Numbered from the stretch's first letter, positions 1 to 8,459 are shown. The stretch: DNA of 18,207 nucleotides from Croceicoccus sp. (GCA_029936705.1 JAPYSD010000018.1:1-18207), one strand, 5' to 3'. Notes: generated by a model from the sequence alone, not told the origin. Numbers and translations are program-made.

Positions 1-395
1 GTCTTGGGCGTCTTCAGCACCGGCGGCGGGGGCGCAGGCTCGGGTTGCGGAGTCTCGACCACCTCGGGCGGCGGTTCGGGCGCGGGTTCGGGCGGGGTTT
101 CCTCCGGCGGCGGTTCGGGCTGATCGGGTTCGGGTTCCGGCTCGGGCTCGGCTTCCGGCTCCGGCTCCGGCTCGGGTTCCGGTTCGGCCTCTGGCTCGGC
201 GGGGGGCGGGGAGGCCTGGATGTCGATGCTGGTCAGATTATCCCGCCCTTCCTCGACGCCGACGATCGACCCGCCCAGCGTCAGCAGCATCAGGATCAGC
301 AGCACTTCCAGCGCGATGGCGAGCGCGATGCTCAGCCCGCGGGGGCCGAACCTGTCTACCAGTCGCTGAAAAGGCGAAGATTCGCGCGAAGACAT
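1..395 (-). CDS. TonB-type energy transducer, N-terminal part (cut by window edge)
   Basis: Reading leftward from an ATG at 395 (GAGGG just upstream as ribosome site) the frame stays open for 131 codons to the window edge, so the C-terminus is missing. The protein has a short cytoplasmic head, one membrane segment at about residues 20-42 (LSIALAIALEVLLILMLLTL) and then a long Pro-Glu-rich stretch of the PEPEPEPE kind from about residue 62. This is the layout of TonB proteins: an inner-membrane anchor followed by a rigid Pro-rich spacer across the periplasm. The C-terminal domain that touches TonB-dependent receptors lies outside the window, so the family call rests on the N-terminal architecture alone. 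A TolA-like or other Pro-rich anchored protein remains possible. It lies 135 nt behind the MerR gene on the same strand. Confidence 0.75.
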   Translation of the reverse strand, partial: MSSRESSPFQRLVDRFGPRGLSIALAIALEVLLILMLLTLGGSIVGVEEGRDNLTSIDIQASPPPAEPEAEPEPEPEPEPEAEPEPEPEPDQPEPPPEETPPEPAPEPPPEVVETPQPEPAPPPPVLKTPK

Positions 396-530
396 GGACC
401 CTCGATCATCTCGTCAAGCAGTCGATGTCCCCCTCATCCGCCGCTGCGCGCTGCGATAGTCGCGTGCGGACAAGGCGGCAAGTGGCATCAGGGACCAGCC
501 GGGCAAGCGCAGCGACGGGTTTCGCGCCGG

Positions 531-989
531 TCACCGTTTCAGCCGGGCGGCGGCTTCCTGTTCGATCACGGTCAGCTCCTCGATCGTCAGCTCCAGCGCC
601 ACGCGCTGCTCCTCCAGCTCGGACAGGCGTTCGCGCACGCGTTCGATCAGCCGCTCCATCTGTTCCTTGTGCTCGGGATCGGCGTCGTAGAGGTCGAGGA
701 ACTCGGCGATCTCGCGGATGGAAAAGCCCAGCCGCTTGCCGCGCAGGATAAGCTGCATGCGCGCGATCTCGCGCCTGGTATAGACGCGGGTGGTGCCGAC
801 GCGCTCGGGCTTGATCAGCCCTTCCTTTTCATAGAAGCGCAGCGCCCGCAGCGTCACGCCCAGCTTGCGCGCGACGTCCTGGATGCCCAGCAGGGCGCTT
901 TCGTCACCGGTGCCCGCGGTATCGGCAGCCTCTGCCGTTTCGTCCGATGCGGGCGGCGTGATCCCGGACCGCAAATCCTGCAAGTTCAC
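531..989 (-). CDS. MerR-family transcriptional regulator
   Basis: Counting from the chosen start, the MerR winged-helix domain begins near residue 33 (LLGIQDVARKLGVTLRALRF) with the typical RFYEKEGLI and TTRVYTRREI segments to about residue 75, followed by a long coiled-coil dimerisation helix (about 105-150, rich in Glu, Arg and Leu). There is no cysteine in the domain or helix, which argues against metal or redox sensing. Some cysteine-free MerR proteins (LiuR type) control acyl-CoA catabolism in proteobacteria, and the genes upstream on the same strand are fadL and fadD, so acyl-CoA sensing is a reasonable inference. The start is uncertain. A GTG at 989 has a purine-rich GGGGG about 11 nt upstream. 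A longer frame from a GTG at 1127 would add 46 residues that do not look coding. Probably the last gene of the leftward fad operon. Confidence 0.88.
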   Translation of the reverse strand: MNLQDLRSGITPPASDETAEAADTAGTGDESALLGIQDVARKLGVTLRALRFYEKEGLIKPERVGTTRVYTRREIARMQLILRGKRLGFSIREIAEFLDLYDADPEHKEQMERLIERVRERLSELEEQRVALELTIEELTVIEQEAAARLKR

Positions 990-1131
990 TTTCCCGTCAG
1001 CCCCCTGCTGCTTGTCCCGCGATCCCGTCACGACGCCTTGGCCCGGATACTGCGACCCCCATCCGGCCGCCCCCCACCCGGTAGCCCGAGGCTGAAACCC
1101 CGTCCGGCGCAGACTGGCAGCAGCCACGCCA

Positions 1132-2829
1132 TCAGGCGAGCTTTTTCCGCTCTTCCTCGACCAGCTCCTTCTTGGACAGCTTGCCGATCATCGTCTTGGG
1201 CAGTTCGCCGCGGAATTCGAATTCGCGCGGCAGTTCGATCTTGCTCAGCCGCTCCGCCAGGAAGGCGCGCAGCTCGTCCTCGCTCAGCGACTGCCCCTCG
1301 CGCAGCGCGACGAACAGCTTGGGCGACTGGCCGCGATATTCGTCGGGAATGCCGATCGCGACCGCTTCCAGCACGGCGGGGTGCTGATAGGCGGCATCCT
1401 CGATCACGCGGGGATAGACGTTGTAGCCGCCGCACAGGATCACGTCCTTGATGCGGTCGACGATGAACAGATAGCCTTCCTCGTCCAGATAGCCGATGTC
1501 GCCGGTGCGCAGCGCGCCATCGGTAAAGACTTCCTCGGTCGCGTCGGGGCGGTTCCAGTATCCCTTCATCACCTGCGGGCCGCGCGCGCAGATCTCGCCG
1601 CGCTCGCCCTGCGGCATCAGGGTCTCGGGGTGTTCGGGATCGCGGATCTCGATGATGGTCCCGGGAAAGGCGGGGCCGCAGCTGTTCGCCTTGACCGGGC
1701 CCTGCAGCGGGTTGCAGGTGATGATCGGCGCGGTCTCCGACAGGCCGTACCCCTCGACCACGCTGGCGCCGGTGCGCTTCTCGAACGCCTCGCGCACTTC
1801 CAGCGGCAGCGGCGCCCCGCCCGAGATGCAGCATTTCACCTGCGAAAGGTCGGGGACGCGGCTTTCCTCAAGCGCGTTCATCGCGACATAGATGGTCGGC
1901 ACGCCGAAGAACTGGGTCGGCGGCTTGCGGCGGATCGTGCCCAGCACCTGTTCCATCTCGAACCGGGGCAGCAGCACCATCTCCGTCCCGGTCTCGATCG
2001 AGTAGTTGAGCACGGTGGTCAGCGCGAAGACGTGGAACATCGGCAGCACGCCCAGCGTGCGTTCCTGCTTTTCCTGCCAGCCCGGCTCGCCTGGCCCCCC
2101 TTCGTCAGGCCAAGCGGCGGCGACGTGGTCGACCATCTGGCCGCTGTTCGCGGTGAGGTTGCCGTGGGTCAGCATCGCGCCCTTGGGCACGCCGGTGGTG
2201 CCGCCGGTATATTGCAGCACCGCGACATCGCCGGGCTTTACCGCGACGGGATGCGGCGCTTCGCCGCTGGCCAGCAGCGCCTTCAGCCGCAGGTGAAGCT
2301 TTTCGTCGCGGATGCGCGCGTGGTCGCCGCGCTTGAACAGGTTGAAGCCCACGCCCTGCAGCCAGGGCAGCATCTCGCTCATCGCGACCAGCACGATGCG
2401 GTCGATCCCGGCGTCCTTCGCCACGGTCTCGACCTTGTCGTGGATCATGGCAAGGTCGGGCACGGCGATGAAGCGCGTGCCCGAATCCCTGATCTGGTGG
2501 GTCAGCTCACTCGTCGTATAGAGCGGGTTGAAGTTCACGACGATCGCGCCCGCGCGCAGCGCCGCGAAATAGAGCACCACGAAATAGGGGCAGTTGGGCA
2601 GGCACAGGCCGAACCGGTCGCCGGGCTTCAGCCCCGCGTCCTGAAGGCCCCGCGCGGCGCGGCTTACCAGGTCGCCGATCTCGCCATACGTCCAGCAGCG
2701 GCCCATGAAGTCGATGGCCGTCCGTTCGGGGAAACGCTCCACCGTCCGGTCCAGCAGGTCGGTGATCAGCCGGTCGCCATAGTGCGCCCCGCCGCTCGCC
2801 GCCGTCTTCACGTCAGCCGCTGCCGTCAT
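1132..2829 (-). CDS. fadD: long-chain fatty acid--CoA ligase (FadD type)
   Basis: A 565-aa enzyme of the ANL adenylating superfamily that converts a free fatty acid, ATP and CoA to acyl-CoA, AMP and pyrophosphate, so committing the fatty acid to beta-oxidation. The AMP-binding loop is at about 207-219 (YTGGTTGVPKGAM). The A5 motif is at 360-368 (GYGLSETAP) and the RTGD motif at 441-444. The hinge region follows at 459-473 (DRIKDVILCGGYNVYP), and the C-terminal catalytic lysine region is at 544-551 (PKTMIGKL, Lys550). The start at 2829 is set by AGGGAGGG just upstream; an in-frame extension to 2901 would run into fadL. It begins 31 nt behind fadL, so the two are very likely co-transcribed. Length fits the bacterial FadD family. 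Chain-length preference cannot be read from sequence. Confidence 0.95.
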   Translation of the reverse strand: MTAAADVKTAASGGAHYGDRLITDLLDRTVERFPERTAIDFMGRCWTYGEIGDLVSRAARGLQDAGLKPGDRFGLCLPNCPYFVVLYFAALRAGAIVVNFNPLYTTSELTHQIRDSGTRFIAVPDLAMIHDKVETVAKDAGIDRIVLVAMSEMLPWLQGVGFNLFKRGDHARIRDEKLHLRLKALLASGEAPHPVAVKPGDVAVLQYTGGTTGVPKGAMLTHGNLTANSGQMVDHVAAAWPDEGGPGEPGWQEKQERTLGVLPMFHVFALTTVLNYSIETGTEMVLLPRFEMEQVLGTIRRKPPTQFFGVPTIYVAMNALEESRVPDLSQVKCCISGGAPLPLEVREAFEKRTGASVVEGYGLSETAPIITCNPLQGPVKANSCGPAFPGTIIEIRDPEHPETLMPQGERGEICARGPQVMKGYWNRPDATEEVFTDGALRTGDIGYLDEEGYLFIVDRIKDVILCGGYNVYPRVIEDAAYQHPAVLEAVAIGIPDEYRGQSPKLFVALREGQSLSEDELRAFLAERLSKIELPREFEFRGELPKTMIGKLSKKELVEEERKKLA

Positions 2830-2860
2830 GCCTTGTCCCTCCCTTTTCGTTCCCTGCCGT

Positions 2861-4159
2861 TTAGAACGCGATCCGGCCGCCCAGCGAGAAGACCAGCGCA
2901 TTGGCGTCGTTCGCGCTGCCGTTCACGACGATCGGCGTCTGCACGGGCGAGCCGGCATAGGCCGCCGTGGTGCGGTCGATCGAGGCGCTGTCGATGGTGA
3001 CATAGTTGAACGCCGCGTCGACCGCGAAGCCCGGGCTGACGTCATAGCTGGTGCCCACCGCGAAGTTCCAGCGGTTGCCGTCGGGCACGCGCGCGTCGCG
3101 GTCGCCGTCCTGCGTCGGCGTCTGGTCGTGCTGGATGCCGCCGCGCACCGTCCACTGCGGCGACACGGCGTAATCGACGCCGCCCGCAAAGCTCCAGGTG
3201 TTGCGATAGTTCTCGGGGATGGCGGAATTGATCGGATCGCCCAGGCGGATCGCGTCGAATTCGCCCCAGCCGATGCGGTTGACCTGCGCGTTCAGCGTCA
3301 GCTGCGGCGACACCGCCAGCCGCGCGCCGACCATCGCGTGCCACGGCGTGCGGAAGGTGGCGCTGGTCTCGATCACGCCGTTCTGCCCGGCGAGCGGCCC
3401 CAGCAGGCCCGACTGCGTGAGATCGCCGTCCAGGTTGTGCTTCACGCTGGACTTGTAGGCCGCGCCCAGCATCAGCGGGCCGCTGCGATATTGCACGCCT
3501 GCCGACCAGCCCAGGTCCCAGCCGTCGCCTTCCAGCGCCTGCTTGCCGTCGGGCAGCTGCGCCGACAGGTTGGGCAGCGCATTGGTCAGTTCCGCATCCG
3601 AATATTCGATGTTCAGCGCCGCGCCGACGCTGAGTTCCGGGGTCACCATGTAGGCGACCGAGGGCTGGATGTCATAGGTGCGCAGCTTGCTCTTGAGCGC
3701 GGTGTAGCGGACCCAGCTGGTCTCGTCGTAATCGGTGGTGAAGCTGTAGGGCGAGGACACCGACAGGCCGACCGCCAACCGGTCGCCGATCGGCACGGCG
3801 ATCGCGCCGCCCGGCAGGATGCCGGTGTCGATCGGGTCCTTCGACCGCTGGTCGCCGCCGACGGGGGCGGGGGCCTGCTGCGGGCGGACGATCAGCGTGT
3901 TGTCGTTCTGGATGTCGGCGCTGGGCACGATGACGCTCAGCGCAAAATGGCCCTCGATCTCGTCGATCCCGCCGATGGCGGCGGGGTTCCACCACAGCGA
4001 CGCGGCGCCGGTATCGGCGACCTCGCCCGAAAAGGCACGGCCCGCGCCGCGCACCGACTGTTCCTGCAGGTAGAAGCCGCCGGCACTGGCGACCTGCGGC
4101 ATGGCAAGCCCGGCCAGCACGGTCGAACTGGCGATCAGGGTCTTGAGGCGTGTATTCAC
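2861..4159 (-). CDS. fadL: FadL/OmpP1-family outer-membrane fatty-acid transporter
   Basis: A 432-aa outer-membrane beta-barrel that lets hydrophobic compounds, classically long-chain fatty acids, cross the outer membrane. A Sec signal peptide covers residues 1-26 (ending ASA, then GGFYLQEQSVRG). The mature N-terminus carries the FadL hallmark: GFYLQEQSVRGAGRAFSGE, then WWNPAAIGG. The C-terminus ends in phenylalanine (SLGGRIAF), the usual assembly signal for the BAM machinery. The start codon is GTG, with GGGAG at a good distance upstream; no better ATG is available. It sits directly upstream of the acyl-CoA ligase (31 nt), so import and activation appear to be produced together. Homologues also carry aromatic hydrocarbons, so substrate is inferred from the neighbours. 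Confidence 0.95.
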   Translation of the reverse strand: MNTRLKTLIASSTVLAGLAMPQVASAGGFYLQEQSVRGAGRAFSGEVADTGAASLWWNPAAIGGIDEIEGHFALSVIVPSADIQNDNTLIVRPQQAPAPVGGDQRSKDPIDTGILPGGAIAVPIGDRLAVGLSVSSPYSFTTDYDETSWVRYTALKSKLRTYDIQPSVAYMVTPELSVGAALNIEYSDAELTNALPNLSAQLPDGKQALEGDGWDLGWSAGVQYRSGPLMLGAAYKSSVKHNLDGDLTQSGLLGPLAGQNGVIETSATFRTPWHAMVGARLAVSPQLTLNAQVNRIGWGEFDAIRLGDPINSAIPENYRNTWSFAGGVDYAVSPQWTVRGGIQHDQTPTQDGDRDARVPDGNRWNFAVGTSYDVSPGFAVDAAFNYVTIDSASIDRTTAAYAGSPVQTPIVVNGSANDANALVFSLGGRIAF

Positions 4160-4250
4160 AGGGATTCTCCCGGATGATGTCTTTGGAATCGTACGTGCGC
4201 GGTGGGCCGGGTCTGGATGGGCCGGATGCGCACGGGAAAGCGAATGCGGA

Positions 4251-4661
4251 TCAGCGGATGCGGGTCCACGTCTGGGTCTTGCACAGCGGCCACACGATGC
4301 AGCCCTTGAGCCTCAGGTGATTGGCGTCCTGCATGGTGATGGTCGCCTTGTAGGTCCCGCCGTCCTCGGCGTTATAGATCGAGCCGCCGGACCATTCGTC
4401 CTTCTTGCGCTCGAAGCCTTTGAGGATGGTCAGGTTCCTGAGCGGGCGGCTGCGCAGGCTCTCGTCCTTGTTGTTGACGTCCTTCAGCGCGGGATTTTCC
4501 TTCAGCCCGTCAGAACTGACGAGCCTGCCGCAGATCGACTGGCCGCACTCGGTTATCTCGATGATGCCGCCGCGGCTTTCCGCCTTCCAGCGGCCGACGA
4601 CGTCGTCGGGGGTGGCGGCTGCGGCGGACCCTGCGGCCAGCAGGGCGAGTATCATGGACAT
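4251..4661 (-). CDS. DUF2147 family secreted protein
   Basis: A 136-aa protein with a short signal peptide (about residues 1-16, MSMILALLAAGSAAAA), hence probably periplasmic. The rest matches the DUF2147 pattern: VVGRWKAE near the N-terminus, a GIIEI strand, CGRLV, an LTILKGF segment, then WSGGSIYNAEDGGTYKA and a closing W-R pair. Function of the family is not established. Two cysteines (in GQSICGR and KGCIVWPLC) could form a disulfide. The start at 4661 follows GGAGAG; an overlapping out-of-frame ATG lies at 4665. It is first in the leftward set, 91 nt before fadL, and may share its transcript. It lies downstream of both a candidate MerR-type operator (4758-4777) and a stress-type promoter (4847-4872). 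Confidence 0.85.
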   Translation of the reverse strand: MSMILALLAAGSAAAATPDDVVGRWKAESRGGIIEITECGQSICGRLVSSDGLKENPALKDVNNKDESLRSRPLRNLTILKGFERKKDEWSGGSIYNAEDGGTYKATITMQDANHLRLKGCIVWPLCKTQTWTRIR

Positions 4662-4757
4662 GCATTTCTCTCCACTTGCGCGCCGGTTTTGGTCCGGCGT
4701 CGCATATCGGCCCGATCGCCATGCGAAGCGATTCGGCCTGTTCTCCCCTACATCTAG

Positions 4758-4777
4758 GTGACGTATAGGTAAGTCAA
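4758..4777. promoter_or_regulatory. candidate MerR operator, copy 1 (near DUF2147)
   Basis: GTGACGTATAGGTAAGTCAA shares TGACGTATAGGT exactly with a second site 151 bp away. Read leftward it begins TTGACT, which could serve as a -35 element for the DUF2147/fadL/fadD operon. Inference: binding site for the MerR regulator encoded at the end of that operon. Confidence 0.5.
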
Positions 4778-4846
4778 GGCGTCAAAGCGTCACACGGGTC
4801 ACTTATGCGACCGGCCGATGCCCCAAATCCTCAACGGTCCGACCGG

Positions 4847-4872
4847 AACGTGCCATGCCTGCCGGTGGTTCC
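4847..4872 (-). promoter_or_regulatory. predicted EcfG (general stress sigma factor) promoter
   Basis: On the minus strand this reads GGAAC, 17 bases, CGTT. That is the consensus known for the alphaproteobacterial general stress sigma factor EcfG (GGAAC-N16/17-CGTT). It points toward the DUF2147 gene at 4661, with a leader of roughly 175 nt. The plus strand of the same stretch reads GGAAC-N17-GGTT, a weaker match pointing to fadA. Confidence 0.55.
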
Positions 4873-4908
4873 ACACGAACGGTTCGGCGCTTGATCGAAC
4901 AGGGTCAC

Positions 4909-4924
4909 TTGACGTATAGGTCAA
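4909..4924. promoter_or_regulatory. candidate MerR operator, copy 2 (near fadA)
   Basis: TTGACGTATAGGTCAA is an inverted repeat with perfect TTGAC/GTCAA arms around GTATAG, about 70 nt upstream of the fadA start. Its TTGACG could be a -35 element, with TTAAGG (4935-4940) at an over-long spacing, as is usual for MerR-activated promoters. Operator role is inferred from symmetry, repetition and position. Confidence 0.55.
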
Positions 4925-4992
4925 TTCAGCCACCTTAAGGTCACTCCCGACTCGAAATGCGAGTCACGAAACATCCGGAGAGGTTTCGATCC

Positions 4993-6126
4993 ATGCGTAA
5001 TGTCGTCATCGCGGGCTATGTCCGTTCCCCGTTCCACCTTGCAGGCAAGGGCGCGCTGGCCCGCGTGCGTCCCGACGATCTGGCTGCCCAGACCATTCGC
5101 GGCCTGGTCGACAAGACCGGCGTGAAGGCCGAGGACATCGAGGATATCGTCATGGGCTGCGCCTTCCCCGAGGGCGAGCAGGGCTTCAACATCGCGCGGC
5201 TGGTCGGGCTGCTGGCGGATCTGCCGATCTCGGTCGGCGGGATGACGGTCAACCGCTTCTGCGGTTCGTCGATGAGCGCGATTCACATCGCGGCGGGCCA
5301 GATCGCCATCGGCGCGGGCGAGGCATTCATCTGCGCGGGCATCGAATCGATGAGCCGCGTGCCGATGACCGGCTTCAACCCGATGCCGAACCCGGAACTG
5401 GCGAAGAAGAGCGCCGCCTACATGTCGATGGGTGAAACGGCGGAGAACGTGGCGCAGAACTATGGCCTGACGCGCGAGGAGCAGGACGCCTTCGCCGCGC
5501 GCAGCCAGGGCAAGGCGGGCGCCGCGATCAATGCGGGGCATTTCACCGACGAGATCATCCCGATCACCACGAAGAACGGCACGGTCGACACCGACGGGAC
5601 GCCGCGCCCCGGCACCACGGCCGAGGCGCTGGGCGGGCTGAAGCCTGCCTTCGACGCCGATGGCACGGTGACGGCGGGCACGTCCTCGCCGCTGACCGAC
5701 GGGGCCAGCGCGGTGCTGGTGACCAGCGAGGAATACGCCAGGGAACACGGCCTGCCGATCCTGGCGCGGATCAAGTCGGTCGCGATCTCGGGCTGCAATC
5801 CGGAAACCATGGGCCTCGGCCCCATCGAATCGAGCCGCAAGGCGCTGGAGCGGGCAGGGGTAAGCGTCGACCAGCTCGACGTGATCGAGCTGAACGAGGC
5901 GTTCGCCAGCCAGTCGCTGGCGGTGATCCGCGACCTTGGCCTGGACGAGAGCAAGGTGAACCCCGACGGCGGCGCCATCGCGATCGGCCACCCGCTGGGC
6001 GCGACCGGCGCGCGCATCGTCGGCAAGGCGGCGGCGCTGCTGAAGCGTGATGGCGGCAGATACGCGCTCGCCACCCAGTGCATCGGCGGCGGCCAGGGCA
6101 TCGCCACCGTGCTGGAGGCGGTGTGA
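4993..6126 (+). CDS. fadA: acetyl-CoA acyltransferase (thiolase)
   Basis: A 377-aa thiolase that performs the last step of beta-oxidation: cleavage of 3-ketoacyl-CoA with CoA to acetyl-CoA and a shortened acyl-CoA. The nucleophilic cysteine is Cys90 (NRFCGSSMSAIH), the NEAFASQ motif is near residue 300, the catalytic histidine is His333 (GGAIAIGHPLGATGAR) and the second catalytic cysteine is Cys363 (CIGGGQG). All catalytic parts are present and length is normal. The start at 4993 follows GGAGAGG; an upstream in-frame ATG at 4957 would add 12 residues and lacks such a site. The stop overlaps the next start by one base (TGATG), so translation is probably coupled. A biosynthetic acetoacetyl-CoA thiolase has the same motifs; the operon favours beta-oxidation. 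Confidence 0.95.
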   Translation: MRNVVIAGYVRSPFHLAGKGALARVRPDDLAAQTIRGLVDKTGVKAEDIEDIVMGCAFPEGEQGFNIARLVGLLADLPISVGGMTVNRFCGSSMSAIHIAAGQIAIGAGEAFICAGIESMSRVPMTGFNPMPNPELAKKSAAYMSMGETAENVAQNYGLTREEQDAFAARSQGKAGAAINAGHFTDEIIPITTKNGTVDTDGTPRPGTTAEALGGLKPAFDADGTVTAGTSSPLTDGASAVLVTSEEYAREHGLPILARIKSVAISGCNPETMGLGPIESSRKALERAGVSVDQLDVIELNEAFASQSLAVIRDLGLDESKVNPDGGAIAIGHPLGATGARIVGKAAALLKRDGGRYALATQCIGGGQGIATVLEAV

Positions 6127-8459
6127 TGCCAGATACCGACAAGACCGCACGGATACAGAAAGTCTGCGTGATCGGCGCGGGCACCATGGGCGCGGGCATC
6201 GCGGCGCAGGTCGCCAATGCGGGCGTGCCGGTGCTGCTGCTCGACATCGTGCCCAAGGATGGGGATGACAGGGACGCCGTGGCCAAGGGCGCGGTTGCCA
6301 AGATGCTCAAGACCGATCCCGCGCCCTTCATGTCCAAGGCGGCGGCGAAGCTGGTCGAGACCGGCAATATCGACGATCATCTGGACCGCGTCGCCGAATG
6401 CGACTGGATCGTCGAGGCCATCGTCGAGCGGCTGGACATCAAGCAGGGCCTTTACGCCAGGCTTGAAAGACTGAAGAAGCCCGGCGCGGCGGTGTCGTCC
6501 AACACCTCGACCATTCCGCTGGAAAAGCTGGTCGACGGGCGGAGCGAGGAATTCCGCAGCAGCTTCCTCATCACCCATTTCTTCAACCCGCCGCGCTACA
6601 TGCGATTGATCGAGATCGTGCGCGGCCCGCACACCGATGCCGCCGTGGCGGACAAGGTCGTCGATTTCGTCGACCGCAGGCTGGGCAAGCGCGTGGTGCC
6701 GACCAAGGACACGCCCGGCTTCATCGCCAATCGCATCGGCACGTACTGGCTGGCCGTCGCGGTCAATGCCGCGATGGACCAGGGGCTGACGATCGAGGAA
6801 GCCGACCAGATCGGCGGCAAGCCGATGGGCGTGCCCAAGACCGGCATCTTCGGCCTGATCGACCTTGTCGGCATCGATCTGATGCCGCTGCTGACCGAGA
6901 GCCTGACTGCCAACCTGCCCGAGGGCGATCCCTATTTCGCCACCGTGCGCGACCAGCCGCTGATCGAACGGATGATCGCCGAGGGGCGCACGGGCCGCAA
7001 GGCAGGCTCGGGCTTCTATGCCTTTGACAAGACAACGCGCACCAAGCGCGGCATCGACCTGAACACCGGTGAATATCGCGATCCGGTCAAGCCGCAGCGC
7101 CTGCCCCCGCGCGCCGAGGGCGACCTGCACGCGCTGACCAATGCGCCGGGCAAGGTCGGGCCCTATGCGTGGGAGATCCTGGGCAAGGTGCTGGCCTATT
7201 CGGCTTCGCTGGTGGGCGAGGCCGCCGACGATATCGTTGCCATCGATGACGCGATGAAGCTGGGCTACAACTGGAGATACGGCCCGTTCGAACTGATCGA
7301 CCGCCTCGGCCCCGGCAGGCTGGCCGAGCGGCTGGAGAAGGAAGGCCGCGAGGTACCCGCGATCCTGAAGACGGCGGGCGACCGTCCGTTCTACCGGGTG
7401 GAGGACGGCCAGCGCCAGTACCTCGGCCTCGACGGCGAGTACTATGATGTCGTGCGCGCCGATGGCGTGCTGCTGCTGGAAGACATCAAGCGCAAGGCCA
7501 AGCCGCTCATCAAGAACGGCTCTGCCGCGCTGTGGGATGTGGGCGACGGGGTCGCCTGCCTCGAATTCACTGCCAAGATGAACGCGCTCGACGGCGAGGT
7601 CATGAAGCTGATCGGCAAGGCCGTTCCGCTGGTGGCGGAAAAGTTCAAGGCGCTGGTTGTCTATAGCGAGGGCAGCAATTTTTCCGCCGGCGCCAACCTG
7701 GGCCTGGCCATGTTCGCGGTGAACATCGCGGCGTGGAGCGAGATCGAGAAGCTGATCGCGGGCGGGCAGGACGCGTACAAGGCGCTGAAATACGCGCCTT
7801 TCCCGGTGGTCAGCGCGCCCGCGGGGCTGGCGCTGGGCGGCGGGTGCGAGATCCTGCTCCATTCCGATGCGGTGCAGGCCCATGCCGAAAGCTATGTCGG
7901 CCTGGTCGAATGCGGCGTGGGCCTCGTTCCCGGATGGGGCGGCTGCGGCGAGATGCTGGACCGCTGGCGCAAGATGCCCGGCCAGCCGAAAGGCCCGATG
8001 CCGCCCGTGACCAAGGTGTTCGAGATCGTCTCGACCGCCACGGTCGCGAAATCGGCGGCAGAGGCGAAAAGCTACGGTTTCCTGCGGGAAAGCGACGGCG
8101 TCACCATGAACCGCGACCGCCTGCTGGCCGATGCGAAGGCCAGGGCGCTGGAACTGGCCGACGGCTACACCCCGCCCGAACCGCCCGAATTTCAGCTGCC
8201 CGGCAAGGGCGGCAAGGCGGCGGTGATGCTGGCGGTCGACGGTTTCCGCAAGCGCGGCATCGCCACCCCCTATGACGCGGTGGTGGCAGAGGCGCTGGCC
8301 GACGTGCTGACCGGCGGCGATGCCGATCTGACCGATACCGTGACCGAACAGGACCTGCTGGCGCTGGAGCGCGAGCATTTCATGAAACTGGTGCGCGACC
8401 CCCGCACGCAGGCCCGGGTCGAGTCCATGCTCGAAACCGGCAAGCCGCTGCGGAACTGA
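6126..8459 (+). CDS. fadN: 3-hydroxyacyl-CoA dehydrogenase / enoyl-CoA hydratase fusion
   Basis: A 777-aa bifunctional enzyme that hydrates enoyl-CoA and oxidises the 3-hydroxyacyl-CoA with NAD. The dehydrogenase comes first: the NAD-binding GAGTMGAG is at 17-24 and the catalytic histidine is His151 (THFFNPPRYMRLIEIV), followed by the C-terminal dehydrogenase domains to about residue 450. The crotonase-type hydratase is at the C-terminal end, with NFSAGANLG as oxyanion region and catalytic glutamates Glu575 (GGGCE) and Glu595 (VECGVGLVPGWGG), 20 residues apart as in rat crotonase. This order is reversed relative to E. coli FadB/FadJ and resembles Bacillus subtilis FadN. It starts on an ATG overlapping the fadA stop by one base and ends 13 nt before the acyl-CoA dehydrogenase. 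The symbol is by architecture; fadB or fadJ may be used elsewhere. Confidence 0.95.
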   Translation: MPDTDKTARIQKVCVIGAGTMGAGIAAQVANAGVPVLLLDIVPKDGDDRDAVAKGAVAKMLKTDPAPFMSKAAAKLVETGNIDDHLDRVAECDWIVEAIVERLDIKQGLYARLERLKKPGAAVSSNTSTIPLEKLVDGRSEEFRSSFLITHFFNPPRYMRLIEIVRGPHTDAAVADKVVDFVDRRLGKRVVPTKDTPGFIANRIGTYWLAVAVNAAMDQGLTIEEADQIGGKPMGVPKTGIFGLIDLVGIDLMPLLTESLTANLPEGDPYFATVRDQPLIERMIAEGRTGRKAGSGFYAFDKTTRTKRGIDLNTGEYRDPVKPQRLPPRAEGDLHALTNAPGKVGPYAWEILGKVLAYSASLVGEAADDIVAIDDAMKLGYNWRYGPFELIDRLGPGRLAERLEKEGREVPAILKTAGDRPFYRVEDGQRQYLGLDGEYYDVVRADGVLLLEDIKRKAKPLIKNGSAALWDVGDGVACLEFTAKMNALDGEVMKLIGKAVPLVAEKFKALVVYSEGSNFSAGANLGLAMFAVNIAAWSEIEKLIAGGQDAYKALKYAPFPVVSAPAGLALGGGCEILLHSDAVQAHAESYVGLVECGVGLVPGWGGCGEMLDRWRKMPGQPKGPMPPVTKVFEIVSTATVAKSAAEAKSYGFLRESDGVTMNRDRLLADAKARALELADGYTPPEPPEFQLPGKGGKAAVMLAVDGFRKRGIATPYDAVVAEALADVLTGGDADLTDTVTEQDLLALEREHFMKLVRDPRTQARVESMLETGKPLRN

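Larger units (their letters stand above)
4662..4992. other. divergent control region between the two fad gene sets
   Basis: This 331-nt stretch has no gene. It separates leftward DUF2147-fadL-fadD-merR from rightward fadA-fadN-fadE-thioesterase-PHA. It contains two copies of TGACGTATAGGT (4759-4770 and 4910-4921), two copies of GGGTCACTT (from about 4797 and 4902) plus a further GGTCACT at about 4940, a perfect 10-bp palindrome ACCTTAAGGT (4932-4941), and a GGAAC-N17-CGTT promoter on the minus strand. The fadA ribosome site GGAGAGG lies just before its start. Confidence 0.7.

Noticed and set aside
990..1127. N-terminal extension of the MerR gene to a GTG at 1127
   Set aside because: Adds 46 residues of low-quality sequence outside the MerR domain; shorter GTG start preferred, though not proven.
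45..1451. 468-codon plus-strand open frame with Gly/Arg/Phe-rich start
   Set aside because: It is the complement of the Pro-Glu-rich TonB spacer and of the MerR and ligase genes; no family resemblance.
5460..8378. 972-codon open frame on the minus strand opposite fadA/fadN
   Set aside because: Antisense shadow in GC-rich coding DNA; low-complexity His, Arg and Gln-rich product, while the plus strand has fully motif-supported enzymes.
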